A stretch of DNA of 64,000 nt from Aureimonas sp. SA4125 (GCF_019973775.1 NZ_AP025032.1:1674001-1738000); one strand, 5' to 3'. Counted from the first letter of the stretch, positions 30,282 to 40,517 are shown. Numbers and translations are program-made. Notes: a model not told the origin generated them from the sequence alone.

Positions 30282-31412
30282 TCACCGCCAGTCGCGCGCG
30301 ACCCGGGGGCCGAGGCCCGTCAAGAGCTCGTAGGGAATCGTGCCCGCCGCTGCCGCGACCTGCTCGATCGGAACGTTTTTCCCATAGAATTCGGCGCGGT
30401 CTCCCGGACGGACGGCGTCCGCGGGAAGATCGGTGATGTCGAGCAGAATGAGGTCCATCGAGATGCGCCCGAGGATCGGCACGGCACGGCCGCCGAGAAA
30501 GGCCGTCGGCACCGACCGGCCCGGCCAGATCGCGACGCCCGCGCCGGAGCCGGCGCGCAGAAAGCCGTCGGCATAGCCGAGGCCGACGGTGGCGATGCGG
30601 GTGTCGCGGGCGAGCGGTGCGGCGGCGCCATAGCCCGCGGCCTCGCCGCACCGGGCCATGCGGATCTGCAGTATGGCGGCGGTGAGCGTCGCCACCGGCC
30701 GGAGGCCCTCCAGTGCTTCGCACGTCCCGCCGTAGAGCGCGATGCCGGGCCGCGTCAGGTCGTAGTGGAATTCGGGGCCGAGGAGGATGCCGGCGGAGTT
30801 GGCGAGCGAGCGCGGCACGCCCGGAAACAGGCCGGCCACGCGCTCGAACACGGTGCGCTGCTCGCGGCTCTGCTCGCTCGCCTCGTCGGCCGAGGCGAGA
30901 TGGCTCATGACGCAGGTGACGGAGAGGGCGCCGGAGGCGGCAAGGGTCGCGGCGGCCCGGGCATCGGTCTCGCCGAGGCCGAGCCGGTTCATGCCGGTTT
31001 CCAGCTGGATGAAGGCAGGAGCCGGCGCGGCGCCGGCCTCGCGCCAGACGGCGATGTCGTCGGGAGTGGACAGCACCGGCGAGAGCCTCGTCTCGCGGCA
31101 GAGCGCGGCCGCGGAGGAGTCGAGGCCCTGCAGGACCATGATCCGTGTATCCGGCCCGCCGAGGGTCTCGCGCAGCACGGCGCCTTCCTCGGCCCAGGCG
31201 ACGAAGAAGTCCCGGCAACCGGCATCATGGAGCGTGCGCGCGACCTCCGCCGCGCCGAGGCCATAGCCATCGGCCTTGACCGCGGCGCCGGTGCGCGCGC
31301 CGGGCGTGTGAGCCGCGAGACGCTGCCAGTTGCCGGCGAGCGCCGCCCGGTCGATCTCGACGCGGGGCAGTCGCTCCGACAGTGGAGCGCCAAAGCTTCG
31401 GATGCCGGACAT
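30282..31412 (-). CDS. alr: alanine racemase
   Basis: 376 residues. It interconverts L- and D-alanine for peptidoglycan. The PLP lysine is Lys46 in AAVKADGYGLGA. The catalytic tyrosine region is VGLGYADGFLRAG, followed by ILGRISMDLILLDITD, both standard. It overlaps neither neighbour: the dnaB stop is 2 bases upstream of its start, so dnaB and alr are probably co-transcribed. Confidence 0.95.
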   Translation of the reverse strand: MSGIRSFGAPLSERLPRVEIDRAALAGNWQRLAAHTPGARTGAAVKADGYGLGAAEVARTLHDAGCRDFFVAWAEEGAVLRETLGGPDTRIMVLQGLDSSAAALCRETRLSPVLSTPDDIAVWREAGAAPAPAFIQLETGMNRLGLGETDARAAATLAASGALSVTCVMSHLASADEASEQSREQRTVFERVAGLFPGVPRSLANSAGILLGPEFHYDLTRPGIALYGGTCEALEGLRPVATLTAAILQIRMARCGEAAGYGAAAPLARDTRIATVGLGYADGFLRAGSGAGVAIWPGRSVPTAFLGGRAVPILGRISMDLILLDITDLPADAVRPGDRAEFYGKNVPIEQVAAAAGTIPYELLTGLGPRVARDWR

Positions 31413-31414
31413 GC

Positions 31415-32899
31415 CTACTCGAAGCGCTCCGGCAGATAGCTCTCGTCGGCGAGATCGGTGAAGCGGGTGAACTCGGCCTGGAAGGCGAGGGGCACCGTGC
31501 CGGTCGGTCCGTGGCGCTGCTTGGCGATGATCACCTCGGCCTTGCCGCGCGCCTCGTTCATCTCGGTCTGCCAGGTGAAGTGTTCCTGCGTGCCGGGCTT
31601 CGGCTCCTTGTTCGAGAGGTAGTATTCCTCGCGATAGACGAACATCACGACGTCGGCGTCCTGCTCGATCGAGCCGGATTCCCGCAAGTCCGACAATTGC
31701 GGGTGCTTGTCCTCGCGGTTCTCGACCTGGCGCGACAGCTGCGACAGGCCGATGATCGGCACGTTCAGCTCTTTGGCCAGTGCCTTCAGCCCGGTGGTGA
31801 TCTCCGTCATTTCCTGGACGCGGTTCTGCGAATTCTTCGACGAGCCCTGCATCAGCTGGAGATAGTCGATGACCATCACGTCGAGGCCGCGCTGGCGCTT
31901 CAGCCGCCGCGCCCGGGCCGCGAGCTGGGCGATCGAGATGCCGCCGGTCTGGTCGATGTAGAGCGGCAGGCGCTGCATCGTCTCGGAGCAGGCGATGAGC
32001 TTCACGAGCTCGGTTTCGTTGATCATGCCGCGGCGGATCTTCGAGGAGGAGATCTCGGTCTGCTCGGAGATGATGCGCGTCGCCAGCTGTTCGGCCGACA
32101 TTTCCAGGGAGAAGAAGCCGACGACGCCGCCGTTCTTGGCCGAGAAGGTGCCGTCCGACTGGTCGGCCGGCTCGAAGGCGGCGGCGATGTTGAAGGCGAT
32201 GTTGGTGGCGAGCGAGGTCTTGCCCATGGCCGGACGGCCGGCGAGCACGATCAGATCGGAGCGCTGCAGGCCGCCGAGACGCCGGTCGAGACCGATGATG
32301 CCGGTGGAAACGCCGGACAGACCGCCGTCGCGGTCCTTGGCCGCCGATGCCATCTCGACGGCGAGCGTCACCGCATCGGTGAAGGACTGGAAGCCGCCGT
32401 CGTAGCGCCCGGTCTCGGCCAGCTCGAACAGCCGGCGCTCGGCATCCTCGATCTGCGCCTTCGGCTCGACGTCGAGCGGCGCGTCGAAGGCGATGTTGAC
32501 CATGTCCTCGCCGATCCGGATCAGGTTGCGCCTGAGGGCCAGATCGTAGATCGCACGGCCGTAGTCGGACGCGTTGATGATGGTCGTGGCTTCCGCCGCG
32601 AGTCGCGCCAGGTACTGCGCCACCGTGATGTCGCCGACCTTGTCGTTGGCGGCCAGAAAGGTCTTGATCGTCACCGGATTGGCGATCTTGCCCATCCGGA
32701 TCATCTCGGACGTCTTGGTGAAGATCTCGCGGTGCAGGGGCTCGAAAAAGTGGTCGGGCTTCAGGAAGTCATGGACGACGTAATAGGCGTCGTTGTTGAC
32801 GAGAATCGCGCCGAGAAGGGCCTGCTCGGCCTCGATATTGTTCGGAGCCTCGCGGTAGAGCGCTGCGTCCTCGTCGAATTTGCGCGCCGCCTCGGCCAT
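31415..32899 (-). CDS. dnaB: replicative DNA helicase
   Basis: 494 residues, hexameric helicase of the replication fork. The N-terminal domain (NNIEAEQALLGAILVNNDAYY) binds primase. The RecA-like domain has Walker A GRPAMGKTSLATNIAFNIA (near 220), KIRRGMINETE, Walker B LDVMVIDYLQLM and GLSQLSRQVENREDKHPQLSDLRESGSIEQDAD split over H3/H4. Start ATG 32899 (MAEAARKFDEDAALYREAPNN) agrees with alphaproteobacterial homologues. First gene of dnaB-alr. Confidence 0.97.
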   Translation of the reverse strand: MAEAARKFDEDAALYREAPNNIEAEQALLGAILVNNDAYYVVHDFLKPDHFFEPLHREIFTKTSEMIRMGKIANPVTIKTFLAANDKVGDITVAQYLARLAAEATTIINASDYGRAIYDLALRRNLIRIGEDMVNIAFDAPLDVEPKAQIEDAERRLFELAETGRYDGGFQSFTDAVTLAVEMASAAKDRDGGLSGVSTGIIGLDRRLGGLQRSDLIVLAGRPAMGKTSLATNIAFNIAAAFEPADQSDGTFSAKNGGVVGFFSLEMSAEQLATRIISEQTEISSSKIRRGMINETELVKLIACSETMQRLPLYIDQTGGISIAQLAARARRLKRQRGLDVMVIDYLQLMQGSSKNSQNRVQEMTEITTGLKALAKELNVPIIGLSQLSRQVENREDKHPQLSDLRESGSIEQDADVVMFVYREEYYLSNKEPKPGTQEHFTWQTEMNEARGKAEVIIAKQRHGPTGTVPLAFQAEFTRFTDLADESYLPERFE

Positions 32900-33111
32900 T
32901 GCCTCTGTCCTTCGTCTTCCGCCGATCGCGCCGTTTTAGCGAAGCTGACAGCCAGATGACAGCGATTTAGCGGCCGCGGCCGAAACCTCGTCGCTGTGCA
33001 CAGGGTGCGTGCCGCCCCTGTGGGAAAACTGGCGAACGGCTTGACCACCGGCCAAAATCGACTCTGGCGATATCGAGCGGCACGCCTGCTCGGAGCCACG
33101 CTGGCAGACAC

Positions 33112-33142
33112 AAAAAAAAGGCCCCGGCGCGATGCCGGGGCC
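33112..33142 (-). terminator. Rho-independent terminator after rplI
   Basis: On the minus strand GGCCCCGGC and GCCGGGGCC (33142-33134 and 33128-33120) form a 9-base GC stem with a 5-base loop. An unbroken run of eight T (complement of the A-run 33112-33119) follows. It lies about 30 bases past the rplI stop and ends the ribosomal operon. Confidence 0.93.
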
Positions 33143-33172
33143 TTCTGGACGTCGTGTGGGTTGCCGAGGGAA

Positions 33173-33754
33173 TCAGGCGGCGTCTTCGTCCGTCGTGGTG
33201 CCGGCCTCGGCGTCCTCGGCTGCATCGTACTCGTCCTCGAGGTCGTCGATATCCATGAGGGCGTCGACCGAGGTGAGGTTCTCGCCCTGGGACTGGCGCT
33301 GACCCTCTTCGTGCGAGCGCGCGATGTTGATCTCGATTTCGATCTCGACTTCCGAATGCAGGGCGATCTGAACCTTGTGCAGGCCGATGACCTTGATCGG
33401 CTGGTTCAGGAGGATCTGGTTGCGGCCGATGCGGAAGCCGGCTTCCTTCAGAAGGTCCGAGACGTCGCGGGCCGAGACCGAGCCGTACATCTGGCCGGTT
33501 TCGCCGGCCGAGCGGATGGTCAGGAAGCTCTTGCCGGCCAGCGTCCCGGCGACCTCGCCGGCCTCGCGCTTGCGCTCTTCATTGCGGGCGATGTGCTCGC
33601 TCTTCTGCGATTCGAACTTGGCGCGGTTGGCTTCGTTGGCGCGCAGGGCCTTGCCGGTCGGCAGGAGGAAGTTGCGGGCAAAGCCGTCCTTGACGCGGAC
33701 GGTGTCGCCCATCTGGCCAAGGCGGGCGACGCGCTCGAGAAGAATGACGTCCAT
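33173..33754 (-). CDS. rplI: 50S ribosomal protein L9
   Basis: 193 residues. The N-terminal RNA-binding domain carries the L9 signature [21 protein letters not shown] (start of the protein to about 36), then the long connecting helix and the C-terminal domain. The acidic tail (last 40 residues, many Asp/Glu) is longer than in E. coli (149 residues) but common in alphaproteobacteria. It follows the DUF2232 gene in the rpsF operon. Confidence 0.97.
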   Translation of the reverse strand: MDVILLERVARLGQMGDTVRVKDGFARNFLLPTGKALRANEANRAKFESQKSEHIARNEERKREAGEVAGTLAGKSFLTIRSAGETGQMYGSVSARDVSDLLKEAGFRIGRNQILLNQPIKVIGLHKVQIALHSEVEIEIEINIARSHEEGQRQSQGENLTSVDALMDIDDLEDEYDAAEDAEAGTTTDEDAA

Positions 33755-33796
33755 GGTGATGTTCCTTTGGTTGGTTTCAAAAAAGGGTATGCGGGG

Positions 33797-34771
33797 TTAC
33801 TGCGACGCCCGGCCACGGGAGGAGGGGCGGGCGGTTTCGAAGACGCCGAGCGCCGTGGCGGCGAGCAGCGGGAAGGTCAGGAAGACGATGGCGCTATAGG
33901 CGCCGATGAGGATGAGGGTGCGGTTCCTGGCGCCGCGCGACCGGCGATGCACCGAGGCGAGACCGACGAGGGTGAAGGCCGTGCCGAATGCGCCGGCGAC
34001 GACGGCGGCGACGGTGGAGAGTGTGCTGGGCACGAAGCAGCCTGCGATGGCGAGGGCGAAGATCGAGACGGCAAAGCCGGGAAGCGAGGCCTGTGCCGGG
34101 ATGTCGTCGCGCGGGCGTGCCAGACGTCCCGACAGGCGGGTGATGATCGCCGAGAGATGCAGGCCGGCGACGAGCGTGATGACGAGGAGCGCGGGCTGGA
34201 TGAACGGCACGAGCTGCACGATCAGCCGCGCGAGAACCTGCACCTGCTCCTGCATCGCCGGATCGACCGTGGCGCCCATCTGCGCGCTCAGCGCCGCCGA
34301 CAGTTCGGGTCCGATCTCGGACGCGTTGTAGCCGAACAGCCAGCCGATGAAGAGGCAGGCGACGGAGGCGATGGCGGCGATGGCAAACAGGATTCGCTCG
34401 AGCGGATACCAGTCGAAGGCGGGTGCGGCGGGCTCCGCCGGGCCGAAAGGACCGGCCGCGGCCGGCTCCTCGGTCTCCCTGGGTCGCGCAAGGCCCGCCA
34501 GGTGGCCGATGATGGCGCTGGGCAGCGACATGGTGGCGAAGAGGATGAGGCCGCTTCCGGCAAAGCCCGTCACGGCGGCAAGCGACGCCGAGGCGGTCAG
34601 CGCGGCGACGACGCCGACGCGGCTGCCCCAGCCGAGGCTGGCAAGGAAGATCGGGATCGGCGCGGCCAGCGACAGGCCGACAGCCGTCGGCGACTGCAGG
34701 ATCAGGCCGGCGAACAGCAGTGCCGAGGCGAGGCCGGCGGCCAGTCCGATGAGGAGCGCGGAAAATTTCAT
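33797..34771 (-). CDS. DUF2232 multi-spanning membrane protein
   Basis: 324 residues, about eight predicted membrane helices, beginning with MKFSALLIGLAAGLASALLFAGLI. It resembles the DUF2232/YybS family that lies between rpsR and rplI in many bacteria. Function unknown; some members are fused or linked to energy-coupling transport. Same strand and close spacing (about 130 bases after rpsR) support co-transcription with ribosomal genes. Confidence 0.85.
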   Translation of the reverse strand: MKFSALLIGLAAGLASALLFAGLILQSPTAVGLSLAAPIPIFLASLGWGSRVGVVAALTASASLAAVTGFAGSGLILFATMSLPSAIIGHLAGLARPRETEEPAAAGPFGPAEPAAPAFDWYPLERILFAIAAIASVACLFIGWLFGYNASEIGPELSAALSAQMGATVDPAMQEQVQVLARLIVQLVPFIQPALLVITLVAGLHLSAIITRLSGRLARPRDDIPAQASLPGFAVSIFALAIAGCFVPSTLSTVAAVVAGAFGTAFTLVGLASVHRRSRGARNRTLILIGAYSAIVFLTFPLLAATALGVFETARPSSRGRASQ

Positions 34772-34905
34772 GGGTCTTCGCTGTCCTGCTCGTCGCAGTT
34801 AGGGGTGCAGAAGCCACCCCAGCTCGGCCAGATGCCAGTCTCGCCGGTTGCCGGCGGCGAGGACTGCGCGGCCCGGAAAGGGACCGCGCAGCCGGATGTC
34901 GAAAC

Positions 34906-35154
34906 CTACTTCAGGACGTAGGGAAGCAGGCCGAGGAAGCGCGCACGCTTGATCGCCTGGGCCAGCGCCCGCTGGTTCTTTTGGGAAACCGCGGTGATGC
35001 GCGAGGGCACGATCTTGCCGCGCTCGGAGATGTAGCGCAGCAGCAGGCGGACGTCCTTGTAGTCGATCTTCGGCGAATCGCTCGCCGCGAAGGGATCGGA
35101 CTTGCGACGGCGGTGGAACGGCCGACGGACGGTGCTGGAAGAAGAATCGCTCAT
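34906..35154 (-). CDS. rpsR: 30S ribosomal protein S18
   Basis: 82 residues. It shows [59 protein letters not shown] split across the core, the classic S18 sequence. It binds S6 and the central domain of 16S rRNA. It starts 6 bases after the rpsF stop. Confidence 0.98.
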   Translation of the reverse strand: MSDSSSSTVRRPFHRRRKSDPFAASDSPKIDYKDVRLLLRYISERGKIVPSRITAVSQKNQRALAQAIKRARFLGLLPYVLK

Positions 35155-35160
35155 GGTGCC

Positions 35161-35613
35161 TTACTCCGCATCAGGACGAGGGCGGCGCGGACGATCGTCG
35201 TCGTCGCGGCGCGGCGGACGGTCGTCGCGGTCACGGCGCGGACGGTCGCCACCCGGGCGGTCGTCGCGGTCGCCGCGGCGTGGACGGTCGTCGCGCTTCT
35301 GCATCATCACCGACTGCGCGTCGTCATGCGCATCGACCTTGATGGTAATGTAGCGCAGGATGTCCTCGTTGAAGCGCATCTGGCGCTCCATTTCCTGCAC
35401 CGCCGCCGAGGGGGCATCGATGTTCATCAGGATGTAGTAGGCCTTCCGGTTCTTCTTGATCCGATAGGTCAGGGTCTTCAGACCCCAGCTCTCGACCTTG
35501 CCGACCTTGCCGCCATTGGCTTCGATCACACCGCGATAGGTATCGACGATCTGATCGACCTGCTGGCCGCTAATGTCCTGCCGGGCGAGAAATACGTGCT
35601 CATACAGAGCCAT
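35161..35613 (-). CDS. rpsF: 30S ribosomal protein S6
   Basis: 150 residues. The ferredoxin-like S6 core is visible ([53 protein letters not shown]). The last 40 residues are an Arg/Asp-rich tail ([16 protein letters not shown] and on), low in complexity and longer than in E. coli. First gene of rpsF-rpsR-DUF2232-rplI. Confidence 0.97.
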   Translation of the reverse strand: MALYEHVFLARQDISGQQVDQIVDTYRGVIEANGGKVGKVESWGLKTLTYRIKKNRKAYYILMNIDAPSAAVQEMERQMRFNEDILRYITIKVDAHDDAQSVMMQKRDDRPRRGDRDDRPGGDRPRRDRDDRPPRRDDDDRPRRPRPDAE

Positions 35614-35950
35614 CGCTTTCGCCTTTCCGTTCTTTCGTTTTCATGTCCCTTGCCCGGATACAGCGGCTAAGCCTCTGCGACTCTCCAGAAGGCCCGAGGG
35701 CCGGCGGCGGAAAGGCGCGTCTTTGGGACGGTCGAGAGCGGGGACACGGGAAGCGGACAATGCGTCCTCATACCGGCAAGCCGGCACCTTCCGTTCAGCC
35801 CCCGGCTTGTGACCGGGCAGCGACGAGCCGGCTGGTAGCGCTTTCGGGCCGAAAACGCAAGGGCGGGCCGTAAAGCGGCGCCTGGCGCTCGGCCCACAGA
35901 CCGTCCAGCGAGGCGCCTATCGCCCAGTTCGAACGATGTTGTTGCCCGTC
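35614..35950. other. gap holding the rpsF promoter
   Basis: 337 bases upstream of rpsF and downstream of the GGDEF-EAL gene stop; both are on the minus strand. It must hold the rpsF promoter. No further gene was recognised. Confidence 0.5.
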
Positions 35951-38071
35951 TCAGGCAACATGGGGAGACAGCTGACCGGAAAATCCGTCCCTGCCAAATC
36001 TGGCGAGCAGCGCCTGGGCGGTGTCGGGCACGCCGAGATAGAAGCCCTGGCCGTCTATGGCGCCGAGCGTGCGCAGCGTTTGCCACTGCGCCTCCGTCTC
36101 GATCCCTTCTGCCGTCAACCTCAGTCCGAGACCCCGGCATAAGGCCGCGATCGATGCCACGACCGCCAGCGTCCGGTCTTCGCGGCCAAGACCCTCGATG
36201 ATCGAACGATCGATCTTCACCCGGTCAACGGCTAGGCTCTGGATGTAGGCGAGGCTGGAATGTCCGGCGCCGAAATCGTCGATCGCGACCCGCATGCCGC
36301 CGGCGCGTATGCGGTCGAGGACCTGCCGCACGCTCTGCCTGTCGGCGATCGCCACGCCCTCGGTGATCTCGATCTCGACGAGGCCGGGATCGACCCGGTG
36401 CTGCGCCAGGGCGTCGGCGAGGAGATCGACGATGTCGGGCCGCTTCAGCGTCAGCGGCGACATGTTGATCGAGATGAACGGCTTCTCCAGCCCGGCATCC
36501 AGAAACTGGCGGATCTGGGCGATCGCCGTCTTCATCACCCAGATGTCGATGAGGCCGATCAGGCCGAGCGCTTCGGCGAGGGGGACGAAGTCGGTCGGGG
36601 AGACGAGGCAGCCGAGGCGTGGATTGTGCCAGCGCAGCAAGGCCTCGATGCCGACGATGCGGCCGGTATCGAGGTCGATCTGGGGCTGGTAGGCCAGAGT
36701 GAACTCGTTGCGGGCAATGGCCAGGGCGAGATCGGATTCCAGCCTCTGACGTTCATCGATGTGGCGCTCCTGCGCCGGATCGAAGCAGGCGACGAGCCCT
36801 CGGCCGCTGCGCTTGACCTGGTAGAGCGCGACGTCGGCCGCCCGCTGGACCTCGGCAGCAGTGCTGCCGTCGACCAGCATGGTGGCGATGCCGGCCGAGC
36901 AACCGATCGCCAGCGTCAGTCCGTCGATCTCGAAGGGTTCCGAAAGCCGGCCAATGATCGCTTCGGCGGTCGCCACGGCATCCCGACGCGACGCGGAGCT
37001 GCTGATTACGGCAAACTCGTCGCCGCCGAGCCGAAAGCTGCTCGCTCCCTCGCCCGCCGCAAGCCTGATGCGGGATGCCGCGACCTGGAGCAGCCGGTCC
37101 CCGACGCCATGACCATGATCGTCGTTGATGCGCTTGAACCGGTCGAGGTCGAGCGCGATGAGGTGCTGCATCCCGGTCGCGGTCCCGGCCGCGGCCTCGG
37201 CGGCCAGCTTCTGCCAGATCAGGTTGAACTGGCGACGGTTGCCGAGACCCGTCAGGGAATCGTGGCAGGCCATGTGCTCGATCTGGCTTCGCGCCTCGCG
37301 AAGGCGGGTGACGTCGGCCAGCGAGATGATCTTGGCGCCGCATTCGCCAACGGTATGGACCGAGACGATGACGTGGCGGGTGAGATAGGGCATCCGGATG
37401 TCGGCCTCGAAGCGTCCGCCCCTCGCCAGATGCGTGGCGAAGGAGATGTCGTCGTTCGGCTCGATCTGGTGCGCCAGGTCGACTTCCTCCATCGGCCGGT
37501 CGAGGAGGTCGAGGGCGGCGACATTGGCGAAGACGAGGCGTCCGGCGGGGTCGAGCTTGGCGATGCCGGTCGGGGCGAATTCCGCCAGCGTCCGGTATTC
37601 CTCGCGCGTCTCCGTCAACTGGCGCTCACAGGCGACCTTCTCGCTCACGTCGGTGTAGAGCGTGAGGGTGCCGCCCGCCGCCGCGCGTCGTCTCCATGTT
37701 ACCTGCACCCAGCGACCCGAAGGCGACTGCATCATGAGTTCGCCTTCGCCTTTCTGCCTCATCACGGAGAAATAGGCAGCGGGGTCGAAGTCGGCGGGGT
37801 GGTCGCCGCGTAGTGCGCAGAAATTGACGAGGTCGCGACGTCGAAGACCTTTGCGGATGAAGCCGGGCGGCAGCTCGAGAACGAGGGCCGCCTGCGCGTT
37901 GAACAGGCGCACGACATCCTCGCCACTGGCATCATGCTCGTAGAGGACGATGCCCTGACGCATCTGCTCGAGCATCTCGCGCATCAACGTCGCGTCGTCA
38001 CTCGCACCATCGATCAGTGCATCCATGCCCTGATTGAAATCTCTGCGGCGCCGTGCCTCTAGGTTGTGCAT
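35951..38071 (-). CDS. PAS-GGDEF-EAL cyclic-di-GMP protein
   Basis: 706 residues, no membrane segment. Two PAS-like sensor regions (about 25-140 and 150-260) are followed by a GGDEF diguanylate cyclase domain (motif RLGGDEFAV near 347) and an EAL phosphodiesterase domain (GIEALLRWHNP near 474, ISINMSPL, IEITEGVA, AIDDFGAGHSSLAYIQSL and TAEGIETEAQ). Both active-site motifs look intact. No RxxD inhibitory site is seen just before GGDEF. It may make or break cyclic di-GMP in response to a cytoplasmic signal; net activity cannot be read from sequence. Confidence 0.92.
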   Translation of the reverse strand: MHNLEARRRRDFNQGMDALIDGASDDATLMREMLEQMRQGIVLYEHDASGEDVVRLFNAQAALVLELPPGFIRKGLRRRDLVNFCALRGDHPADFDPAAYFSVMRQKGEGELMMQSPSGRWVQVTWRRRAAAGGTLTLYTDVSEKVACERQLTETREEYRTLAEFAPTGIAKLDPAGRLVFANVAALDLLDRPMEEVDLAHQIEPNDDISFATHLARGGRFEADIRMPYLTRHVIVSVHTVGECGAKIISLADVTRLREARSQIEHMACHDSLTGLGNRRQFNLIWQKLAAEAAAGTATGMQHLIALDLDRFKRINDDHGHGVGDRLLQVAASRIRLAAGEGASSFRLGGDEFAVISSSASRRDAVATAEAIIGRLSEPFEIDGLTLAIGCSAGIATMLVDGSTAAEVQRAADVALYQVKRSGRGLVACFDPAQERHIDERQRLESDLALAIARNEFTLAYQPQIDLDTGRIVGIEALLRWHNPRLGCLVSPTDFVPLAEALGLIGLIDIWVMKTAIAQIRQFLDAGLEKPFISINMSPLTLKRPDIVDLLADALAQHRVDPGLVEIEITEGVAIADRQSVRQVLDRIRAGGMRVAIDDFGAGHSSLAYIQSLAVDRVKIDRSIIEGLGREDRTLAVVASIAALCRGLGLRLTAEGIETEAQWQTLRTLGAIDGQGFYLGVPDTAQALLARFGRDGFSGQLSPHVA

Positions 38072-38314
38072 GTATCCAACAATCTCGTTTCGTGGTCGGG
38101 CTTCTGTAACCAGAACTTATGATCGCACTACCTTAACGTTAGGTGAGGGGCTCGGCGACAACTGGAAGACCGCCTGGAATGGTTGCGATTCCCTTTCCGC
38201 GCAGCGATCCCATCGCCGAACCCATGGCACCCGCATCGACCCTCCGTCTTGACAGGCCGTGCCGCTTCCGCGTTCAAGGTCGACATTTGTCGAACGGAAT
38301 TCAGTAGGACTTCC

Positions 38315-39253
38315 ATGGCGCTTGCATTGATCTTTCCCGGACAGGGTAGCCAGAGCGTCGGCATGGGCCGCGCGCTTGCCGAAGCCTTCGTCGAAAGCCG
38401 CCGGATCTTCGAGGAGGTGGACGAGGCGCTCGGACAGAAGCTTTCCCGGATCATCTTCGAGGGGCCGGAAGCCGATCTGACGCTGACGGCCAACGCCCAG
38501 CCCGCGCTGATGGCTGTTTCGATGGCCGCCCTTCGCGCCATGGAGGCGCGCGGTTTCGACCTGAAGGCTTCGGCCCGCTACGTCGCCGGACATTCGCTCG
38601 GGGAATATTCGGCCCTGGCTGCCGCGGGCGCGTTCAGCCTCGCCGATACGGCACGGCTCCTCCGGATCCGGGGCGAATCAATGCAGCGCGCGGTTCCGGC
38701 AGGGGAAGGTGCCATGGCGGCGATCCTCGGTCTCGACCACGCCGCGGTCGCGACCGTCTGCGCGGCGGCCGGCGCCCCGGGTCAGCCTTGCGAACTTGCC
38801 AACGACAATGGCGGTGGCCAAATCGTCGTCTCCGGCGAGGCCAGCGCTGTGGCTCGGGCCATGGCTCTGGCGCTGGAGCAAGGAGCCAAGCGGGCGATCG
38901 CGCTGCCGGTCTCCGCCCCTTTCCACTGCAGCCTGATGCAGCCCGCTGCCGACCGAATGCGCGAGGCGCTGGAAAGCGTCGAGATGCAGCGTCCCTTGGT
39001 TCCCGTCGTTTCCAACGTCCTGGCGCGCCCGATCGAGGATCCCGCCGAGATCCGGCGGCGTCTGGTCGAGCAGGTGACGGGGCAGGTGCGCTGGCGCGAA
39101 TGCATCGAGTTCATGGCCGGCGACGGCGTCGACACGATGATCGAGGTCGGCAACGGCAAGGTTCTGGCCGGGCTCGGCAAGCGGATCGACAAGGCCGTGC
39201 GCACGATCAGCATCGGCGCCCCCGCAGACCTCGACCAGCTTTCGCCGGCGTGA
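38315..39253 (+). CDS. fabD: malonyl CoA-acyl carrier protein transacylase
   Basis: 312 residues, start ATG 38315. It moves malonyl groups to acyl carrier protein. FPGQGSQSVGMG at the N-terminus, the nucleophile Ser94 in AGHSLGEYSAL, and the catalytic His in SAPFHCSLM (near 203) are present. First gene of the fabD-fabG-acpP-fabF cluster; all four read in the same direction. Confidence 0.97.
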   Translation: MALALIFPGQGSQSVGMGRALAEAFVESRRIFEEVDEALGQKLSRIIFEGPEADLTLTANAQPALMAVSMAALRAMEARGFDLKASARYVAGHSLGEYSALAAAGAFSLADTARLLRIRGESMQRAVPAGEGAMAAILGLDHAAVATVCAAAGAPGQPCELANDNGGGQIVVSGEASAVARAMALALEQGAKRAIALPVSAPFHCSLMQPAADRMREALESVEMQRPLVPVVSNVLARPIEDPAEIRRRLVEQVTGQVRWRECIEFMAGDGVDTMIEVGNGKVLAGLGKRIDKAVRTISIGAPADLDQLSPA

Positions 39254-39334
39254 CCGGCCGTTTCGCCGCAAAAGCCGGCGACAACCGAATAGGGCGCCAG
39301 ATGGCCGCCACCAGCCGATCCAAGGAGAGAAGCG

Positions 39335-40072
39335 ATGTTTGATCTCACCGGCCGCAAGGCGCTCGTCACCGGTGCCAGCGGCGGCATCGGCGAAGCTATT
39401 GCCCGCGCCCTGCACGGCGCCGGAGCGAGCGTCGGCCTGCACGGGACCCGCCGCGAAAAGCTCGAGGAACTCGCCGCCACGCTCGGCGAGCGCGTCCATG
39501 TCTTCCCCGCCGATCTGTCCGACCGCGATGCGCAGAAGGCTCTGGCCGAAACGGCCGACAAGGAGATGGAGGGCGTCGACATTCTCGTCAACAATGCCGG
39601 CATCACCAAGGACGGACTGTTCGTGCGTATGTCCGATGACGACTGGGACAAGGTCATCGAGGTCGACCTCACCGCCGCCTTCCGCCTGACCCGCGGCCTG
39701 ACGCACCAGATGATGCGTCGGCGCTACGGCCGCGTGGTCAACATCACCTCGATCGTCGGCGTCACCGGCAATCCCGGCCAGGCCAACTATTGCGCTGCCA
39801 AGGCCGGCATGATCGGCTTTTCCAAGTCGCTGGCGCAGGAGATCGCCTCGCGAAACGTCACGGTGAACTGCATCGCTCCCGGATTCATTTCCAGTGCCAT
39901 GACCGAGAAGCTGAACGACAAGCAGAAGGACGCCATCATGTCCGCCATTCCGATGCGGCGCATGGGCGAGGGCGCGGAGATCGCCGCAGCGGCCCTGTTC
40001 CTGGCCTCCAGCGAGGCCGCTTACGTCACCGGGCAGACCATTCACGTCAACGGTGGAATGGCGATGATCTGA
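39335..40072 (+). CDS. fabG: 3-oxoacyl-[acyl-carrier-protein] reductase
   Basis: 245 residues. NADPH-dependent SDR that reduces 3-oxoacyl-ACP. TGASGGIGEAIARAL (cofactor), NNAGITKDGLF, catalytic Ser in NITSIVG, YxxxK in NYCAAKAGM, and the family-specific VNCIAPGFISSAMTEKL are all clear. GGAGAG precedes the start ATG 39335. Confidence 0.97.
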   Translation: MFDLTGRKALVTGASGGIGEAIARALHGAGASVGLHGTRREKLEELAATLGERVHVFPADLSDRDAQKALAETADKEMEGVDILVNNAGITKDGLFVRMSDDDWDKVIEVDLTAAFRLTRGLTHQMMRRRYGRVVNITSIVGVTGNPGQANYCAAKAGMIGFSKSLAQEIASRNVTVNCIAPGFISSAMTEKLNDKQKDAIMSAIPMRRMGEGAEIAAAALFLASSEAAYVTGQTIHVNGGMAMI

Positions 40073-40275
40073 GCCGCAGCGGCGCTGGCGGAGACCTTGG
40101 CAGCGCCGTGGTGGCGGCCGCGGGTTGGTCCCCGCCGGACAGCATGCTAAGCGCTTGCCTGACACTGCATCGCCGAGACATCTGTGCGGCAATGACGATT
40201 GATGCCGCCGGTGCTTGATTCACGAACCCGGCGCGTCTAACCAAAACAACGAAACCATCTCAAAGAGGAAGAAAC

Positions 40276-40512
40276 ATGAGCGACACCGCTGAACGGGTTA
40301 AGAAGATCGTGATCGAGCATCTCGGCGTCGAGCAGGACAAGGTCACCGAGAATGCCAGCTTCATCGACGATCTGGGCGCCGACAGCCTTGATACGGTCGA
40401 ACTCGTGATGGCGTTCGAGGAAGAGTTCGGTGTCGAGATTCCCGATGACGCGGCCGAGACCATCCTGACGGTCGGCGATGCGGTCAAGTTCATCGAGAAG
40501 AACCAGTCCTGA
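40276..40512 (+). CDS. acpP: acyl carrier protein
   Basis: 78 residues, acidic. Ser37 in [15 protein letters not shown] receives the phosphopantetheine arm. A strong ribosome site (AGAGGAAG) precedes ATG 40276, and a 200-base gap after fabG probably gives it its own promoter, as expected for an abundant protein. Confidence 0.98.
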   Translation: MSDTAERVKKIVIEHLGVEQDKVTENASFIDDLGADSLDTVELVMAFEEEFGVEIPDDAAETILTVGDAVKFIEKNQS

Positions 40513-40517
40513 CTCGT

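Noticed and set aside
32996..34921. A 641-codon plus-strand open frame
   Set aside because: Antisense to rplI and the DUF2232 gene; it crosses the rplI terminator and has no family sequence.
35161..35300. Arg/Asp-rich tail of S6 as a sign of a fusion or novel domain
   Set aside because: Low-complexity charged tails on S6 are common in alphaproteobacteria; nothing beyond that is visible.
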